A stretch of DNA of 64,000 nt from Phymatolithon calcareum (Eukaryota > Rhodophyta > Florideophyceae > Hapalidiales). The notes under the pieces were generated by a model that had not been told where the DNA came from, made no database searches, and saw only the letters and a list, made by a program, of their open reading frames with translations. The stretch spans positions 1,178,001 through 1,242,000 of the forward strand of contig OZ345352.1 in assembly GCA_977006965.1 (NCBI GenBank), read 5' to 3'. Of the stretch, positions 49,331 to 60,610 are shown in pieces (positions within the stretch are counted from its first letter, which is position 1; each line of letters starts with the position of its first letter). A program made the translations under genes and the position numbers.

Positions 49331-49907
49331 TCAAGAAACGTCCACCAGAATAGCGGACGGGAAAACTCAGGATTCAAACTAATTCTATCTCAGTCCTCTA
49401 CGGGATTGTTGGTGCTTGGGCTCGCACGCTTTTTGACTTGCCTTCTGCGAATTAATAGAGGCCTTCTTCGTTCTCCATGCGAGCGGCATGGTTCTGTGCA
49501 CATCGGCTGGTGCAGTGTCTTGCTCTTCCCGCTTTACCCCTTGGACAACCTCTTGGCACTAGGAAAGTTCCCCCAAGCGTCAGCATATGAGTTTGTAACT
49601 TTTACTTTCTTCCTCTCACTCTCTTTCGAACAGCAGATATCGTCCCGTACTCTTCATGAAACGGGAATAACAAAAAACGGGTTTTTTGATTTCATTTGTC
49701 GATGTGTATTTTTCTCGTACTCTACCTCTCTCATGGGATTACGAGCATACTTTTCCCTCTCGCCGCTGGGGATCAAAAGGCTGCGAAACTTGGCAGAGAG
49801 GCCATGCACACTGCAGAGAAGTGCTTGAACTAATTTTAATGCGTAATGCGTAATGTAACACAGTTTCGATATTATATTTTTCTATTGTCCCAACTGGAGG
49901 CCCACTA
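49331..49907. other. Unassigned sequence
   Basis: An open frame at 49406-49828 has no motif. Nothing else recognised. Confidence 0.35.
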
Positions 49908-49921
49908 TACTCGCAAATTAC

Positions 49922-50037
49922 CACGCTAACATATAAGAACGATAGACCCTGTTTGTGGCCCAATGGCCTTCGCAAAGTTGCCCCAAGCGTCTGCAGATGC
50001 GTGGGTAAATTTTAAATAAAAACTTACACTTCTTCTT
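49922..50037 (+). mobile_element. 116-bp LINE 3' end, family P, with a 14-bp target duplication
   Basis: TACTCGCAAATTAC at 49908-49921 is repeated at 50038-50051. Between them lie CACGCTAACATATAAGAACG, CAAGCGTCTGCAGATGCGT, TTTTAAATAAAAACTTACAC and a short CTT tail. Confidence 0.9.
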
Positions 50038-50343
50038 TACTCGCAAATTACATGTTAATGTTGGATTTTTTGAAATCGTCGAAGCCGGGGTCAAAACAAA
50101 GAATCATCTTAGTGACGGTCTTACCCAATGCCTTCGCATCTGCAAGTCCTCTGAAACATCTTCTCGTACGCAACATGAGATAAGTTGTCCATTTTTCGAA
50201 CGGCGAGAAGCTATGGCCTGCATCTACGCCAACTTCTTCATCGTTTCAATCACTGAAGCTCGCGCCATCTGCCTTCGCCGATGTTTTTATTCTTGCGGGA
50301 GTGAAGAGCAACACTTATAATTGAAAAGTGTTTCTCTTTAAAT

Positions 50344-50421
50344 GAGGATCATCCTTTAAGCTACGAGAATGTTCGAGATCCTTCTGTATCAAAGAGGTCT
50401 CGAACATAAAGGATGATCCTC
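50344..50421. repeat. Imperfect inverted repeat
   Basis: GAGGATCATCCTTTA (50344-50358) and AATGTTCGAGA (50369-50379) pair with TCTCGAACATAAAGGATGATCC (50398-50419). A bulge of about 10 nt interrupts the left arm. Confidence 0.8.
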
Positions 50422-50493
50422 CTGTTACACTCTTTGCACAATACCCAGCCATTCTGATGAGGAATTGACAAAAATCGGAAGAGGCATCGCACC

Positions 50494-50922
50494 TCACCGT
50501 CGACAAGCCTTTTTTTCGATTATCAAATCGCTGAGTTTTACTTCATCAGATTCTTCCATGAGCTCCATTAGGTTGTCTTTATCCGAACTGGGACCTCCGC
50601 CGTCTTCAACCTTCTGCTTCAAACTGTAATCAAGCGACATCTTGAATATCCGCCATGGCGTAAACCATTGTTTAAATATTTGAAGCTGCCAAAGGCCCCA
50701 GATGGCCCGGCACATGCATTGGAAAATCTGCGGTCTTTGGCAGCTGCAAATAGTTAAACAATGGTTTACATCATCGAATATATGAGCGATGTGGTTACTT
50801 TCATGTTTGCCATTATTCACAATGTGAAGAATGGAAACCATGACAGCCACTAAAGCTGCAATCATCTCCTTATTATCCCCAGCGATGAATTGGATGACCA
50901 CGTAGGCAGGCGTGTATGCCAT
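50494..50922 (-). CDS. Possible hypothetical protein, 142 residues
   Basis: From the ATG at 50922 (MAYTPAYVVIQFIAG), an N-terminal hydrophobic helical part (EMIAALVAVMVSILHIV) is followed by a cysteine-containing stretch and a charged C-terminus (EDGGGPSSDKDNLMELMEESDE). No family is recognised. The frame also spans the long inverted repeat at 50660-50769, which could equally mean that the locus makes a structured RNA or is a remnant. Confidence 0.3.
   Translation of the reverse strand: MAYTPAYVVIQFIAGDNKEMIAALVAVMVSILHIVNNGKHESNHIAHIFDDVNHCLTICSCQRPQIFQCMCRAIWGLWQLQIFKQWFTPWRIFKMSLDYSLKQKVEDGGGPSSDKDNLMELMEESDEVKLSDLIIEKKACRR
50660..50769. repeat. Long imperfect hairpin (38-bp arms, 34-nt loop)
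   Basis: Bases 50660-50697 pair with 50732-50769 at 35 of 38 positions. The arms begin GTAAACCATTGTTTAA and end near GCTGCCAAAG. Arm length and loop size are those of a small-RNA precursor-like foldback, or of a foldback MITE. Confidence 0.9.
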
Positions 50923-50964
50923 TGGCACAACTGCGATTATAAGGTGCAAAATGCCTTGTTTCAC

Positions 50965-51700
50965 GATTCCTGCGCAAAAACTTCCAAGATGAGGAGACGA
51001 AATAGTTTCAGGCGATAGCAGCCCAAACGGCTTTTGAGCCTCAGTAGGCGACGCACGAAACCGCCAAGATCTCGGCGATATTCTGGCAAAACTGTACGTT
51101 GAGTTCTGTGTCGCACATTGGGTACGGATGTAACATTATCAAGTTAAAAGGTTACGCTTTGAAGTCGAGGTACTTCTTGGACATGTCCGAGCTCAGAGGT
51201 CACCCGCCGGAAGGTCAATGATACTGAAAATATTTTGGAGGTGCGATGAGCTGAAAATCATTGGTCACGATAGCAGCCTGCTGAGGCATTTATTTGGGCA
51301 GAGCGGGCAGAGCACAAATCTGCCTTATGATGCTTTTAGAGACAACTCTGCCAATACGAGAAGAGATGGTGACTTTCTGCCATTATGGTGGCTGAGAGTC
51401 GCCTGTTCGCGTGATTGCACTGGAGAGAAAGACAGAATTGCTGTCTTTCACAGCAATACTAGTGTCCTACAGTACGGCAGCGTCAGCAGATGTGTTGTTA
51501 AGCATGTAAAAATAAAAATACCTTCTTCTCTTACTGTACTTCAGTCTGCGTGGGTGAAAAAGTTGATGATTGATCCTGTTGTATATTTAGGTGCATGGCA
51601 GAATCTTGAATGGAGACAACGTGGTTGTGGCAGTGTAGCACCCGATCTGAACATACCCAGATCAGAGCATTACGCGTGTGCAAGGTAACTGCGCGCTGCG
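50965..51700. other. Unassigned sequence with one long open frame
   Basis: An ATG frame at 51218-51688 (156 residues; EKDRIAVFHSNTSVLQYGS) has no recognisable domain and no upstream promoter signal. I cannot decide whether it codes. Confidence 0.25.
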
Positions 51701-52075
51701 CATATGCAATGTTACCGAATACGGACTATTAAAAATCCCTGTAGACAAGCCGAACAAGCTACCAGGAGTGCTACGTATAAGAGACAGAAAGACGTGCTGG
51801 CAGTGCCTAAGAGTGGTTTCATCAGAGTCCCACTGTGTAGAAAATCAACCTTGGCGACATGCTTTGGGAGCGGTGCTCTGATTGAGCTCGTAGCGCTCCA
51901 AAGAGTAGTGTAATGCACGGAAATGGACCAAGAGACTGAATATGAATGCAAAAGACTTACTCGTGCCCTCATGGGAAGAGAAATTCGAAATAAGGAGATT
52001 GTAGGGGAATAGAGTATGGAAGAGTGAGAAGCGGCCCTGTTACTCAAATTGAGGTTTTGAAAATATCCCCTATTG
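51700..52075 (+). pseudogene. LINE 3' end, family B
   Basis: KIPVDKPNKLPGVLRIRDRK then frame breaks, CRKSTLATCFGSGALIELVALQR, MDQETEYECKRLTRALMGREI and the family B 3' UTR (GAGAAGCGGCCCTGTTACTC, AAAATATCCCC near 52070). Confidence 0.8.
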
Positions 52076-53279
52076 ATTCCGTGGTAATCTCAATAGGGAT
52101 TTTGGTTCGCCTTTCTGTGCACCCCTAGTTTTTGTAAGCCGATTTAGATTTGCATGCACGCAACAGGTGCCGCTAAATCTCCACGACGAAGAGATGATAC
52201 GGTAGGGTCAGCGCCTCCGATGACGCCAGCCCTGGAAAACGGCCGAGCAGTATTCTGCTCCTTCGCCCGTCAAATACGCTAGTGAGCGCAGTACGTTTGA
52301 CGGACGGCTTGAATGCGGTCCGCTGCGGCGCGATGTCGTCGGACAGGCGGGACGCACAGGTGGGTGAAGAAGGTTGCTGAAATTCTTAACTTGATTCCGA
52401 CCTGCCCTTCGTTGGGTTGTCGCCTCGCTGAGTTTATATAGGCCTAGATTCTGCAACCCAATAATGAAGGGTAACAAAGCTTTGATACTGCTAACGCTGT
52501 AGCTGCGTGCATATTTGAACCGAATCTTATCGGTTCACTGTGTGTCGCCTTACAATTGTGATAGAAGAAGACGGTTTTCTATCAAGAAGAGTAGAACGGC
52601 ATAAGAAGTTACCTAGAAGCCGTTAGGGTGCTGCGCGAATGTACCAAAGTATTGCTAGCATGTCTTCTCGTCTCAAGTAACCCTGCAAAACCGGTTGATT
52701 CGTTTTCAGGAAGGTCAAACGGTCAGTGTCTCGCATGGAGGCGAGACGTTCGATGTCTGATCTTCTGCTATGGCATGCTCTCAGCTGCGACAACTAGATA
52801 CACTTGTGTGCCCTACAAAATAGTATGAATGTAGTTTGTTGTTACTGCACTAGTAAAATAGGCAGAGGTGATTCACTCCAGAAGTTGAATCTGCTCTCAC
52901 TGCTATCCACAGCAATAGGCAGGAAATGTTAAAGAAAGGAAAACAAAGCAAAAGAAGAGGATGATCCCGGTTGCTTGGGCGCGACATGGACGCGAAAAGT
53001 TCAATGTTAGCTTCAGCGAACGGTGCGATTGCCGTTTGCACTGGGCTATACTCTTAGCACCGGAGTTCGTTTACAGCGATATCGGTAAGCGTCGAATCGG
53101 GTAGGGAAGATTGTTGACATTACTCTTGACAGTGTGTCTGATAGCTGAGACGAATCTATGTGACCAGAGTTTAGGTCACTATTTTACCATCTGATGCTCG
53201 ATGCTTATTTGCGTGACTCTGTTGATGAGCAGGGATCGTCCTAGTTCAATTTATTGCGATCAATTCCAAATATCTGTTT
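52076..53279. other. Unassigned sequence
   Basis: No gene that I can support. Short frames near 52208-52477 and 52850-53041 on the minus strand lack motifs. Confidence 0.4.
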
Positions 53280-53282
53280 ATT

Positions 53283-53375
53283 GTATGGATTGGATTGGTT
53301 TCGGTTTAATTGAAGCTCCCCTTGTCACTATCATTGCACCTGAGAGGCTTTTCGTTGCGCTACAATATTTAATGT
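53283..53375 (-). mobile_element. LINE 3' end, family A, minus orientation
   Basis: ATGGATTGGATTGG tail, TTAATTGAAGCTCCCCTTGTC, ATCATTGCACCTGAGAGGCTT and CGTTGCGCTACAAT. Confidence 0.75.
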
Positions 53376-54926
53376 AAAGAGGTTTAGCTATTTCAATCCT
53401 AGTTGAAGCATAATTTCCAATTGCATTGCAAATTGGAGATGTGTCGTTTACATTTAGCTGGTACTCTGCGTTTGATTGCACTTTTGCAAACATGGCTTCG
53501 TCTGGCACACATGAAATTTTCTGTTTTACAGCATTGACAAGAACCCAGGTTGCACCTGCAGTATTCAATCGAAGTCACTCGACACGCTGCGGTCCAGTTT
53601 GGGTGGTTCGCGATAAACGTATCACTTTTTGGTTTTCTGGTAGTCGTAAAAGCATAGCGTGCTGGTGAGAGCTCTGTACGCAAGGCTCTCCAGTACTCGC
53701 CCACATCCCCCCGCACTAAGGGTGAAGAAATGGCGAAGGACAGTCAGAAGGATGCTGTTGACCTACGTACGCGGTTTCTTCGTCAGCAAACATTCTGCTT
53801 ACGGTACCTTTTTCTTATAATAAACTTAACAAGAGTAAGGTCAATGATCTACTCAAGCTTGCTCGCGTAGCATGCGACTATTGAGAAAAAATGGCCGAAA
53901 ACTTATAAGCCGGAATGGCGATAGGCCCGAGTGCGAGATATTCAGCTGAACAGAAAACCACCTTCAGTGCTACCGCAAGAAGCTTTCGGTAATCTAAAAT
54001 CTGTAACACAATCCCCGCAGCGTGCAGTCATTCGAAACTTGCAACGACACTAGCGACTCGGCAAAATACTTCCATTCTTCTCGTCTTTCATGGCACTTCA
54101 TTGCTTAATGGGAGCGCGAACTCAGGAATGACAACATATTTCCTACCTGATTTGCACCGTCACGGCAGAAGCAGGACGTCGGTGAGCGCATAGAATAATC
54201 AGCCTGCTGCAAACTCCCTCGCACGACTTACCGATCGGCATGAGTGGCGACATTCCGCACAGCACTGAAGTTTAACAATTATTGATGCTCCTCCAGCAAA
54301 TGTTACTCCGGTAGATCCTTCTCCGAAAACAGCGTTGTTTTTTCAATCTATTCTATCCTTTGCGATATTATGAGCTATTCGCACGTTTCAGTTTGACAGG
54401 TTGCTGAAGAGAAATTCCAACGTTAGTTTGACACACTCAGGGATAGGATTTTGGGATTTTTCATATTGTACCGGGTTTATCGAAGCAGAGTCTTCGAGTT
54501 CTGACAGCACTACAAACAGGGAATCCGACATTCTAAACTGCACTGTTTTCAATTCAGACTCTTAGTGTTGCAACGGATGGTTCTTATTTGTGTCGCATAC
54601 TGAGTTGCAATGAGTGACACATGTGGATTGAAGTTGACCTATTGCTGATGTCCCCATTTCAAATAACTTTAAATAACTATAGATAACATTCGAATGAAAT
54701 ACCTGATAATGGAATGTTTTAAAAAACACATTATGTGAGTTTTGAGCAAGTAAAACGATCTAGACGTCGTAATTAAGTGGATCTATTGAACCGACGATGG
54801 AAATGACTCGGGGACATTCTTCGAATGGACGAGGGCCGCCTGGTCCTCCAAGTGCTGCGCTCAGACCAACGCCAGATTCACTCTTTGGTGACCCGCACGA
54901 GACGTGAAAGCAGCAGTCAAACTCGC
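53376..54926. other. Unassigned sequence
   Basis: Overlapping short frames at 53278-53716 on the minus strand are cysteine-containing but in conflicting frames and have no recognised motif. Beyond 53750 I see nothing. Confidence 0.35.
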
Positions 54927-55225
54927 TTTCTCATTGCGGGCACGCAGCCCCTTGAAAGCCTTGAAGACATATAAGGCGTTGGTACAACCAAGATATTAGT
55001 ATGCCATACACCTGGCGCCATGGACACCGAGAGTCCAGACAGCTATCGCAGAAGTTGAGAAGACAATTTTCACACAAGTGTTCGGTCCATATCGAAAAAC
55101 CGCTGTATCAGACTTCGCCTTCTTTGCCAAATTCACAATGCGGAAAACAGTAGACTTGTTCTAGCACGCAGAATGCTGGAACGAGCCGGATCGAAGAGAA
55201 GGAGCCTTCTAGCATTCCCAGTCGA

Positions 55226-55239
55226 AGAAAGAGGCTTGG
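55226..55239. repeat. 14-bp target-site duplication, left copy
   Basis: AGAAAGAGGCTTGG at 55226-55239, repeated at 59708-59721. Confidence 0.9.
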
Positions 55240-55948
55240 GGGGGGGGGAAATTGTAGGTTTTTATTTTAGAAGCCCTCAACGCCGGTATTCACACACACC
55301 AGAGCAGCTTCCCGTTCATACTGCCATCTCATTACCCAATCAGATCACATTACACTATCATTTCTTCTAACATGTGGATTTCCAAGGCTAAAAGTTTGTC
55401 AATCGCCGTTTTCGTCCCTTTTTCCCAAGATTCTTCTGCTCTTGGACTTGTCAAATTTCGTTGTAGAGTTTTCAGATTCTCTTCTGCGACCTCGTTGAAA
55501 TGTTCAGCGTACGACTCTGCTCTTCGTGGTGGGAAGCGGCCAAAGAACCACTTAACTGCTAGGAGTCGGTGTTTCCTGGATCGAATTTGGAGTACAGGGC
55601 TTACTTTCTCCTTCGTATCGACGGTAATTTTTCTCTCTTTTTCTTCTTCTTTTTCAATCCATTCCTGTCGTCGGCGGTGGCTCTCGTGTTTGTGGGTCAC
55701 CAGCCCTCGTATGGCTCGCTCGGTACTGCATCTTAGGAGCTCATGCTCCTGTATCCCTCTCTGCTTGCTGTATGTCCCCTTCTTTTCCTGCGTAATTTGC
55801 TTCCTTCTCGATTTCGTCCTTCCCTCGTATAAGCCTCTGTGAAAAGTGCTCTCCGAGTTGCGCTCTTCTTATCTTTGGTGGAGTAATTCTGCAGAGGGCT
55901 CGCATTCGGGCGTGCTATCGTTTCGCGTAGTTACCGAAGGCAACAGAG

Positions 55949-57515
55949 CAGGGATGAGTCGCAGTTTATTGATTGCAATACGTACTGCAATACGGTATTG
56001 AATCGACCTCATGATCTGCAATTACGTATTGCAGCTACGAAAATTGTAAACGTCAGACATTGGATATTGTATGGCTACGTGTCGAAGATTCAACCAGGAT
56101 TTGCAAAACAGTACCGTCGGCGTGAATTTTACTTCCTTGTCCCACACTGTTGGCAAGGTGCTAAACCCACAACGCCTGCACAAGTTTTATCGAGACACAA
56201 GTTGCATAGAGACACAAGCTGTATCGAGACACAGGTTGTAGCGAGACACAAGTTGTGTGACCTCGTGAGCAACCTCTGCCAGGCGAACTGTATGTGCTAC
56301 GCCCCACGCAAGGCGGGCGCCCTTACGCCTGGCAGTATAAGTATCAAGCTAGATCCATCAGTAAAAGGGAAGAAGTAACAGTTCAATACAAGGTGCAAGA
56401 CACAATCACTATGGCCCCCAAACCTTCCCCTCGTGACGTTGTGAAGATGTTTATGGTTTCCAAGCCGGACACAAATCGCGACATTCATTGCAAGCGCGGG
56501 AATCGAATCCGTCGGAATGTGCCGCATAGCGTATTTGCGTGCCCACGTGGAGAAAATTGCACTTCTGGAGGTGACATTGTGTTTGAGCGCAACTCTGGTT
56601 TTACAAACCCCTACAAGCATCTCAAGAACTGCATATCCGACGGCGATGAGCAGCACTTGCTTGATTATTTTTTTCCAGCGCAGGAAAGAGAAGAGCCAAT
56701 TTGGAGCCAATGAGTTGCCTACGGTTTCGTTCACGGCCACATCTCGCGAACGAGCTATGTGCTCGTATGTCAAGCTCGTCGTTTTAAAGTCGATGCCTAT
56801 TTCAATTGTGGAGGATGATGATGTGCGAGAATTTGCCAAGTACGACCAGCACTTTTCCCGGAAACATGTGACGTCCGTTCTGTCAAAGCTGACGGAGTTG
56901 GTTGAGAAGAAGATATCCGCTGAAATGGATAAGAAGAAAGGGGCGATTGTGCACGACGGCTGGTCCCATAACGGGACACACTTCTATGGAGTATTCGCGT
57001 CTTACATGCGTGACGTGCCATATTTTCACAAGGGAGTTGAACAAGTTGCGCAAGAACATGTTATGCCGTTGATATCAGTCAGCCCACTGTGCAACACCGC
57101 GGATACAATGACTGATATATCTCAAACCGAAGCGGATTACTCCACACGATTTGATGCTTTTTCGCATGTACGACAACTTGAAGACATTTTCCACTTCTTC
57201 AAGTTGGATGTCCACACATGGGTTCTTTGTTCGGTGGCCGACTAACTCCGATGTTGTTCGAATCCTTGGTTTTCTTGAAGGTCAGCAAGTCGTATTGGGA
57301 CTTGTCTTTGGTAAGACAAGCAATGAGAGAGGCATCTCGTGAGCGAGCTGCAAACTAGAATATTATCTGGAATTGCTACCAGAATTGCTACCAGAATTGC
57401 TACTTGCTCTATGTGATATTGTTCCCAGAATTGCTACTTGCTCTTGCAATTCGTATTGTATTGCGAATTGCGTTTTGATGTCCAATAAATACCAATTATA
57501 TTGAACTCATCCCTG
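55949..57515 (+). mobile_element. hAT transposon with 11-bp terminal repeats and 8-bp target duplication
   Basis: CAGGGATGAGT at 55949-55959 and its complement at 57505-57515. The flanks are CAACAGAG at 55941-55948 and 57516-57523, exact. Arrays of GCAATACG-like units lie inside both ends, and CCAGAATTGCTA occurs four times at 57370-57440. It is 1,567 bp and inserted into the family C RT gene. Confidence 0.95.
56411..57340 (+). pseudogene. hAT transposase N-terminal half, frameshifted
   Basis: It begins MAPKPSPRDVVKMFMVSK at 56411 and has a degenerate BED finger (ACPRGENCTSGG...YKHLKNC). A frameshift occurs near 56700, and the second frame continues to 57245 with FAKYDQHFSRKHVTSVLSKL and GAIVHDGWSHNGTHFYGVFASYMRD, which holds the first catalytic Asp. 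A further shift gives FFVRWPTNSDVVRILGFL. The middle and C-terminal dimerisation part are missing. It cannot act by itself; transposition must have used another hAT transposase. Confidence 0.8.
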
Positions 57516-59707
57516 CAACAGAGTAGAACAGACCCTCCGCTTGCTTGATCTGAGCTTCGACTGAGTTTGTACATGGTGTGAGGTGTATCGCGTACTCCCA
57601 TCTGTATTGCACAAGAGCCTTGTACATTGCTATGTTCTTGGTAGTAGCTAGTCCTTGCGCTTGGACTCCCAGGTCTTTTAGTCCCATGATGATTCCCTTC
57701 GCCGCGTTGATGCGCTTTAGTGTTGCGTGGTGGGTTACTCCCGTGTTGTCGATCGTGGTTCCCAGGTATTCCAGTAGGCGGGTTTCGTGGAGCTCCTGGC
57801 CTGAGAGTCGGAACTTGCGTTTGAATAATCCAGGATAGATAAGCACTTCGCTTTTTCCTTTCTTAGTGTTCCATGTCATTCCATTTTCTGTGGCCCAGCT
57901 CGTCGCCGTATCCAAAAGCCATTGCATACCATCGGAATTGGTGGCTTGGAGCTGCACGTCGTCCGCGAAAAGTATCGCGGGGTGCTTCGACATATGTCGA
58001 GGTGCTTTTTCCATTGCTAACGCGAATGTGTCCATGAACAAGTTGTACAAGCAGGGGCTCAGGGGCGATCCTTGGGGGACTCCGCGGTCAATAAGGAGCC
58101 ACTTCTTTTCCTCGTCTCCGGCCGTTGTAATCCAGGATGGTTTGAGCAGGTATCTGACCATCTCCGCTAAGTCTGCGGGTAGGCATTTGTCCACACGCTT
58201 CTGGAGTATGTCCCTAGGAACCCGATCGTAAGCCGCCGAGAGATCGAGAACGGCTACAAAGCGGTGTCCCTTCTTCATTGTGCTCGTGGACCTTAGTATC
58301 GCGAGCTCTGTCCCCTTATTTCTTTGGAATCCTAATTGGAAGTGGTGAAACTTGCACCGGCTGCGTATCGCCGAGTCCATGGCAGCGTCAATTATTTTCC
58401 GCACTTGGCTTAGGAGCGATATCGGTCTGTAGTTCCCAGCTTCGTGTGTCACTCCTTTCTTGTAAATCGGAATCAGCGTCGCTCTTCTCCAAGCCGTCCG
58501 GATGCATTTCAGCTTGCCGCACATCTCCCATAGGGACACAATCAGTTTCCCGCTCATTTCCGGATTTGCTTGGAGCATTTCAACTCCGATCCTGTCAGGC
58601 CCAAGTGCTTTTCCTCGTGGTGCTCGCCGGACTGCACTTTTGATCCCTTCCCGAAGTGTCTCTGACACTGCGAAATGACTTAGGGTAGGGTTCCAGGCTT
58701 TCTCTGCTTTGCATACGTTGGCAATATGGGCTGTGAACATGTGGGGGCGCACGGGAGCTCCCAGCGCTCGATTAATCCCTCTTCGTTTTCGCTTACATCT
58801 TAAGATTTTGCTCAGCGTCTCCATGGCTTTGCGGGGCGACTGATCTTCAATATCATCGATGTATTTGGTATACTGCCCGGTTTTCGCCTTTCGTATTGCG
58901 GCGCGCATTTCGTTTCGGAACTTCTTGTATGTTTTCCAGTCCTCCGTTCTCATTGTTTTCTTGGCTTTCCGGTACAGGCGGGTTCTCTCTTTTGCCATTC
59001 GGTCCAGATTCAGTGTCCAGAATGGTTTAAAGCGTGGCGGTCGGCGGTGCTTGTTTGTCCACGGTTTGGTTACGAGCCGCTGGAATTTCTCGTACCATTT
59101 GTCCAACCCCTTCTTGTGGCGGCAGCATCGTAGTTCCCCTAACATTCTGGGCCCCCATTTTTCCATCGCTTTGGCCGCGCTTTCTGCTCTCGCCTCGCTC
59201 TTTCTCACTGTCGCTGAGATGAACGATTCCACCTTAGCTGGGGCCGGTTTCCTATGGTCCACGTCCATAGCGACAGGGAGGTGTCCATTGCGTATTCCAT
59301 CCCAAATCCCGTTGGGGGATTTCACCCTTGTCGTGTCCAGCGATTTGGTGGCAAACAAGTCGATGTTGCTGTTTCCTCTCGTTGATCTGTACGTAGCATC
59401 TGGTGCTGTGTGGATTCGCCAATTCGAGTTTGCAGCCCATTGTACAAGGTGTCGTCCTCTCATCTTGGATTTCGTGTCCCAGTGTTGGTGACGGGCATTG
59501 TGGTCTCCCATGAGCACCGACTTTCCTCTGCAGTGTGTTTGGACGAGATCCAGGTACTCCATAGTCTCTTGTCTCGACTTATTCGGGGATAGGTACGCCA
59601 CGGCGACGTTTATTCCGGCCACCATCGTCAGGAGTAGCTGGGCGTGATCGGTCGCGTGACGAAACTTAACGTTAATTTTGAAGGGGAATCCTTTGCGCGT
59701 GAGGATT

Positions 59708-59721
59708 AGAAAGAGGCTTGG
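59708..59721. repeat. 14-bp target-site duplication, right copy
   Basis: AGAAAGAGGCTTGG, exact repeat of 55226-55239. The family D frame continues directly after it. Confidence 0.9.
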
Positions 59722-60148
59722 AGGAACTGCAATGGGTTAGTCGGGACGGCACTGCTACACTACGACGTTTTTGAGACTGCACTGACTTTACTCAAGCAGT
59801 GAGTTTCAGCAAATCGTTGCAGAAGTTTCTCTTCAAAGGCGAAGGAGACATCTCGGAGTCCAACAGAAAGACGAAAATTCCGTACGATCTGCCGTGGTCC
59901 ACCCCGGCGATCATCAGACTCTCGAAAACACGACACCGCCAATTAGCGGTAAAGTGGGGATTCGGTCCGTTCTCCCCCATGAGCGCATCACTTCTCGCAG
60001 ACACGTTCGGTGATACTATAGTAACCCTCATGCGCTACATCGAGGAATACCTCGGCAGATATCAACTAACCAAAGAGGAGATTAATATCACGGAGAAAGC
60101 TCTCAACAAATTACATTTCTTGACTTCATCTTTTACGACGACATGGAG

Positions 60149-60361
60149 AAGAAGAAGAAGTGTAAGTTTTTTATTTAAAAGTTACCAACGCATCTGCAGA
60201 CGCTTGGGGCAACTTTGCGAAGGCCATTGGGCCACAAACAGGGTCTATCGTTCGTATATGTTAGCGTGGTCGATTTCGACACGATCTGGCGGAAATACCA
60301 AAACCTACCTCTGGCTTAGAGCCTCGAGGGGGAAATGTATTCCACTGTCTTGAGTCGCGGG
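60149..60361 (-). mobile_element. LINE 3' end, family P, with a 16-bp target duplication
   Basis: TTACGACGACATGGAG at 60133-60148 and 60362-60377. On the minus strand it is the family P 3' UTR (CGCGACTCAAGACAGTGG near 60360, CTTAGAGCC-like, GATCGTGTCGAAATCGACCA) ending in AAATAAAAAACTTACAC and CTT repeats. Confidence 0.9.
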
Positions 60362-60610
60362 TTACGACGACATGGAGTAGACAACAAGTCAATAGAGCTG
60401 GGACGCTCAGCCTCATAGAAAATCTGACCAGTAGACCCCAAGCTTTTCCCTCCACACTTTTTCCCGGGGAGGATTTTTACAGCTAGGCTTACGATGCTAA
60501 CCCGGGTTACGCGGATTTGGATAAATTATAGAAATAAGAAGAGCGTAGACGAAGAAACGCATCTCCGTTGCAGTTTCATGATTGTTTTTGAGGGTGATTG
60601 ATATATTCGA

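Larger units (their letters stand above)
55353..59706 (-). pseudogene. Family C endonuclease and reverse transcriptase, split by a hAT element
   Basis: From 59625 down to 57524 the frame is open for about 700 residues: GINVAVAYLSPNKSRQET, LMGDHNARHQHWD, SNIDLFATK (endonuclease), then GKALGPDRIGVEML, NYRPISLLSQ, VAVLDLSAAYDRVP, DRGVPQGSPLSPCLYN and ILFADDVQLQ (RT, all catalytic residues present), and WEYAIHLTPCTNSVE. At GLFYSVA the hAT element interrupts. The frame resumes at 55940 with FGNYAKR, a TAG stop, then RMRALCRITPPKIRRAQ, a further break, and EEKERKITVDTKEKV, LAVKWFFGRFPP and the C-terminus at 55353. It lacks the N-terminus of the endonuclease and has no ORF1. Confidence 0.85.
55240..59707 (-). 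mobile_element. 5'-truncated LINE, family C, with poly(C) tail and an internal hAT
   Basis: Without the hAT the element is about 2.9 kb. Its 3' end on the minus strand is TTGAGGGCTTCTAAAATAAA, AACCTACAATTT and a run of C (nine beyond the target duplication; 55240-55248). Its 5' end is truncated inside the endonuclease at 59707. Confidence 0.85.
54927..60610 (+). pseudogene. Family D LINE 3' part, split by two further insertions
   Basis: Left part 54927-55239 has SPLKALKTYKALVQPRY and LERAGSKRRSLLAFPVEE. It resumes at 59722 with ELQWVSRD, FKGEGDISESNRKTKIPYDLP, LAVKWGFGPFSPM and EEYLGRYQLTKEEINITEKAL to 60132, and again at 60378 with the 3' UTR (CCCCAAGCTTTTCCCTCC, TAACCCGGGTTA). It matches 790-1770 throughout. 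The insertions are the family C element at 55240-59707 and a family P end at 60149-60361. Confidence 0.85.
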
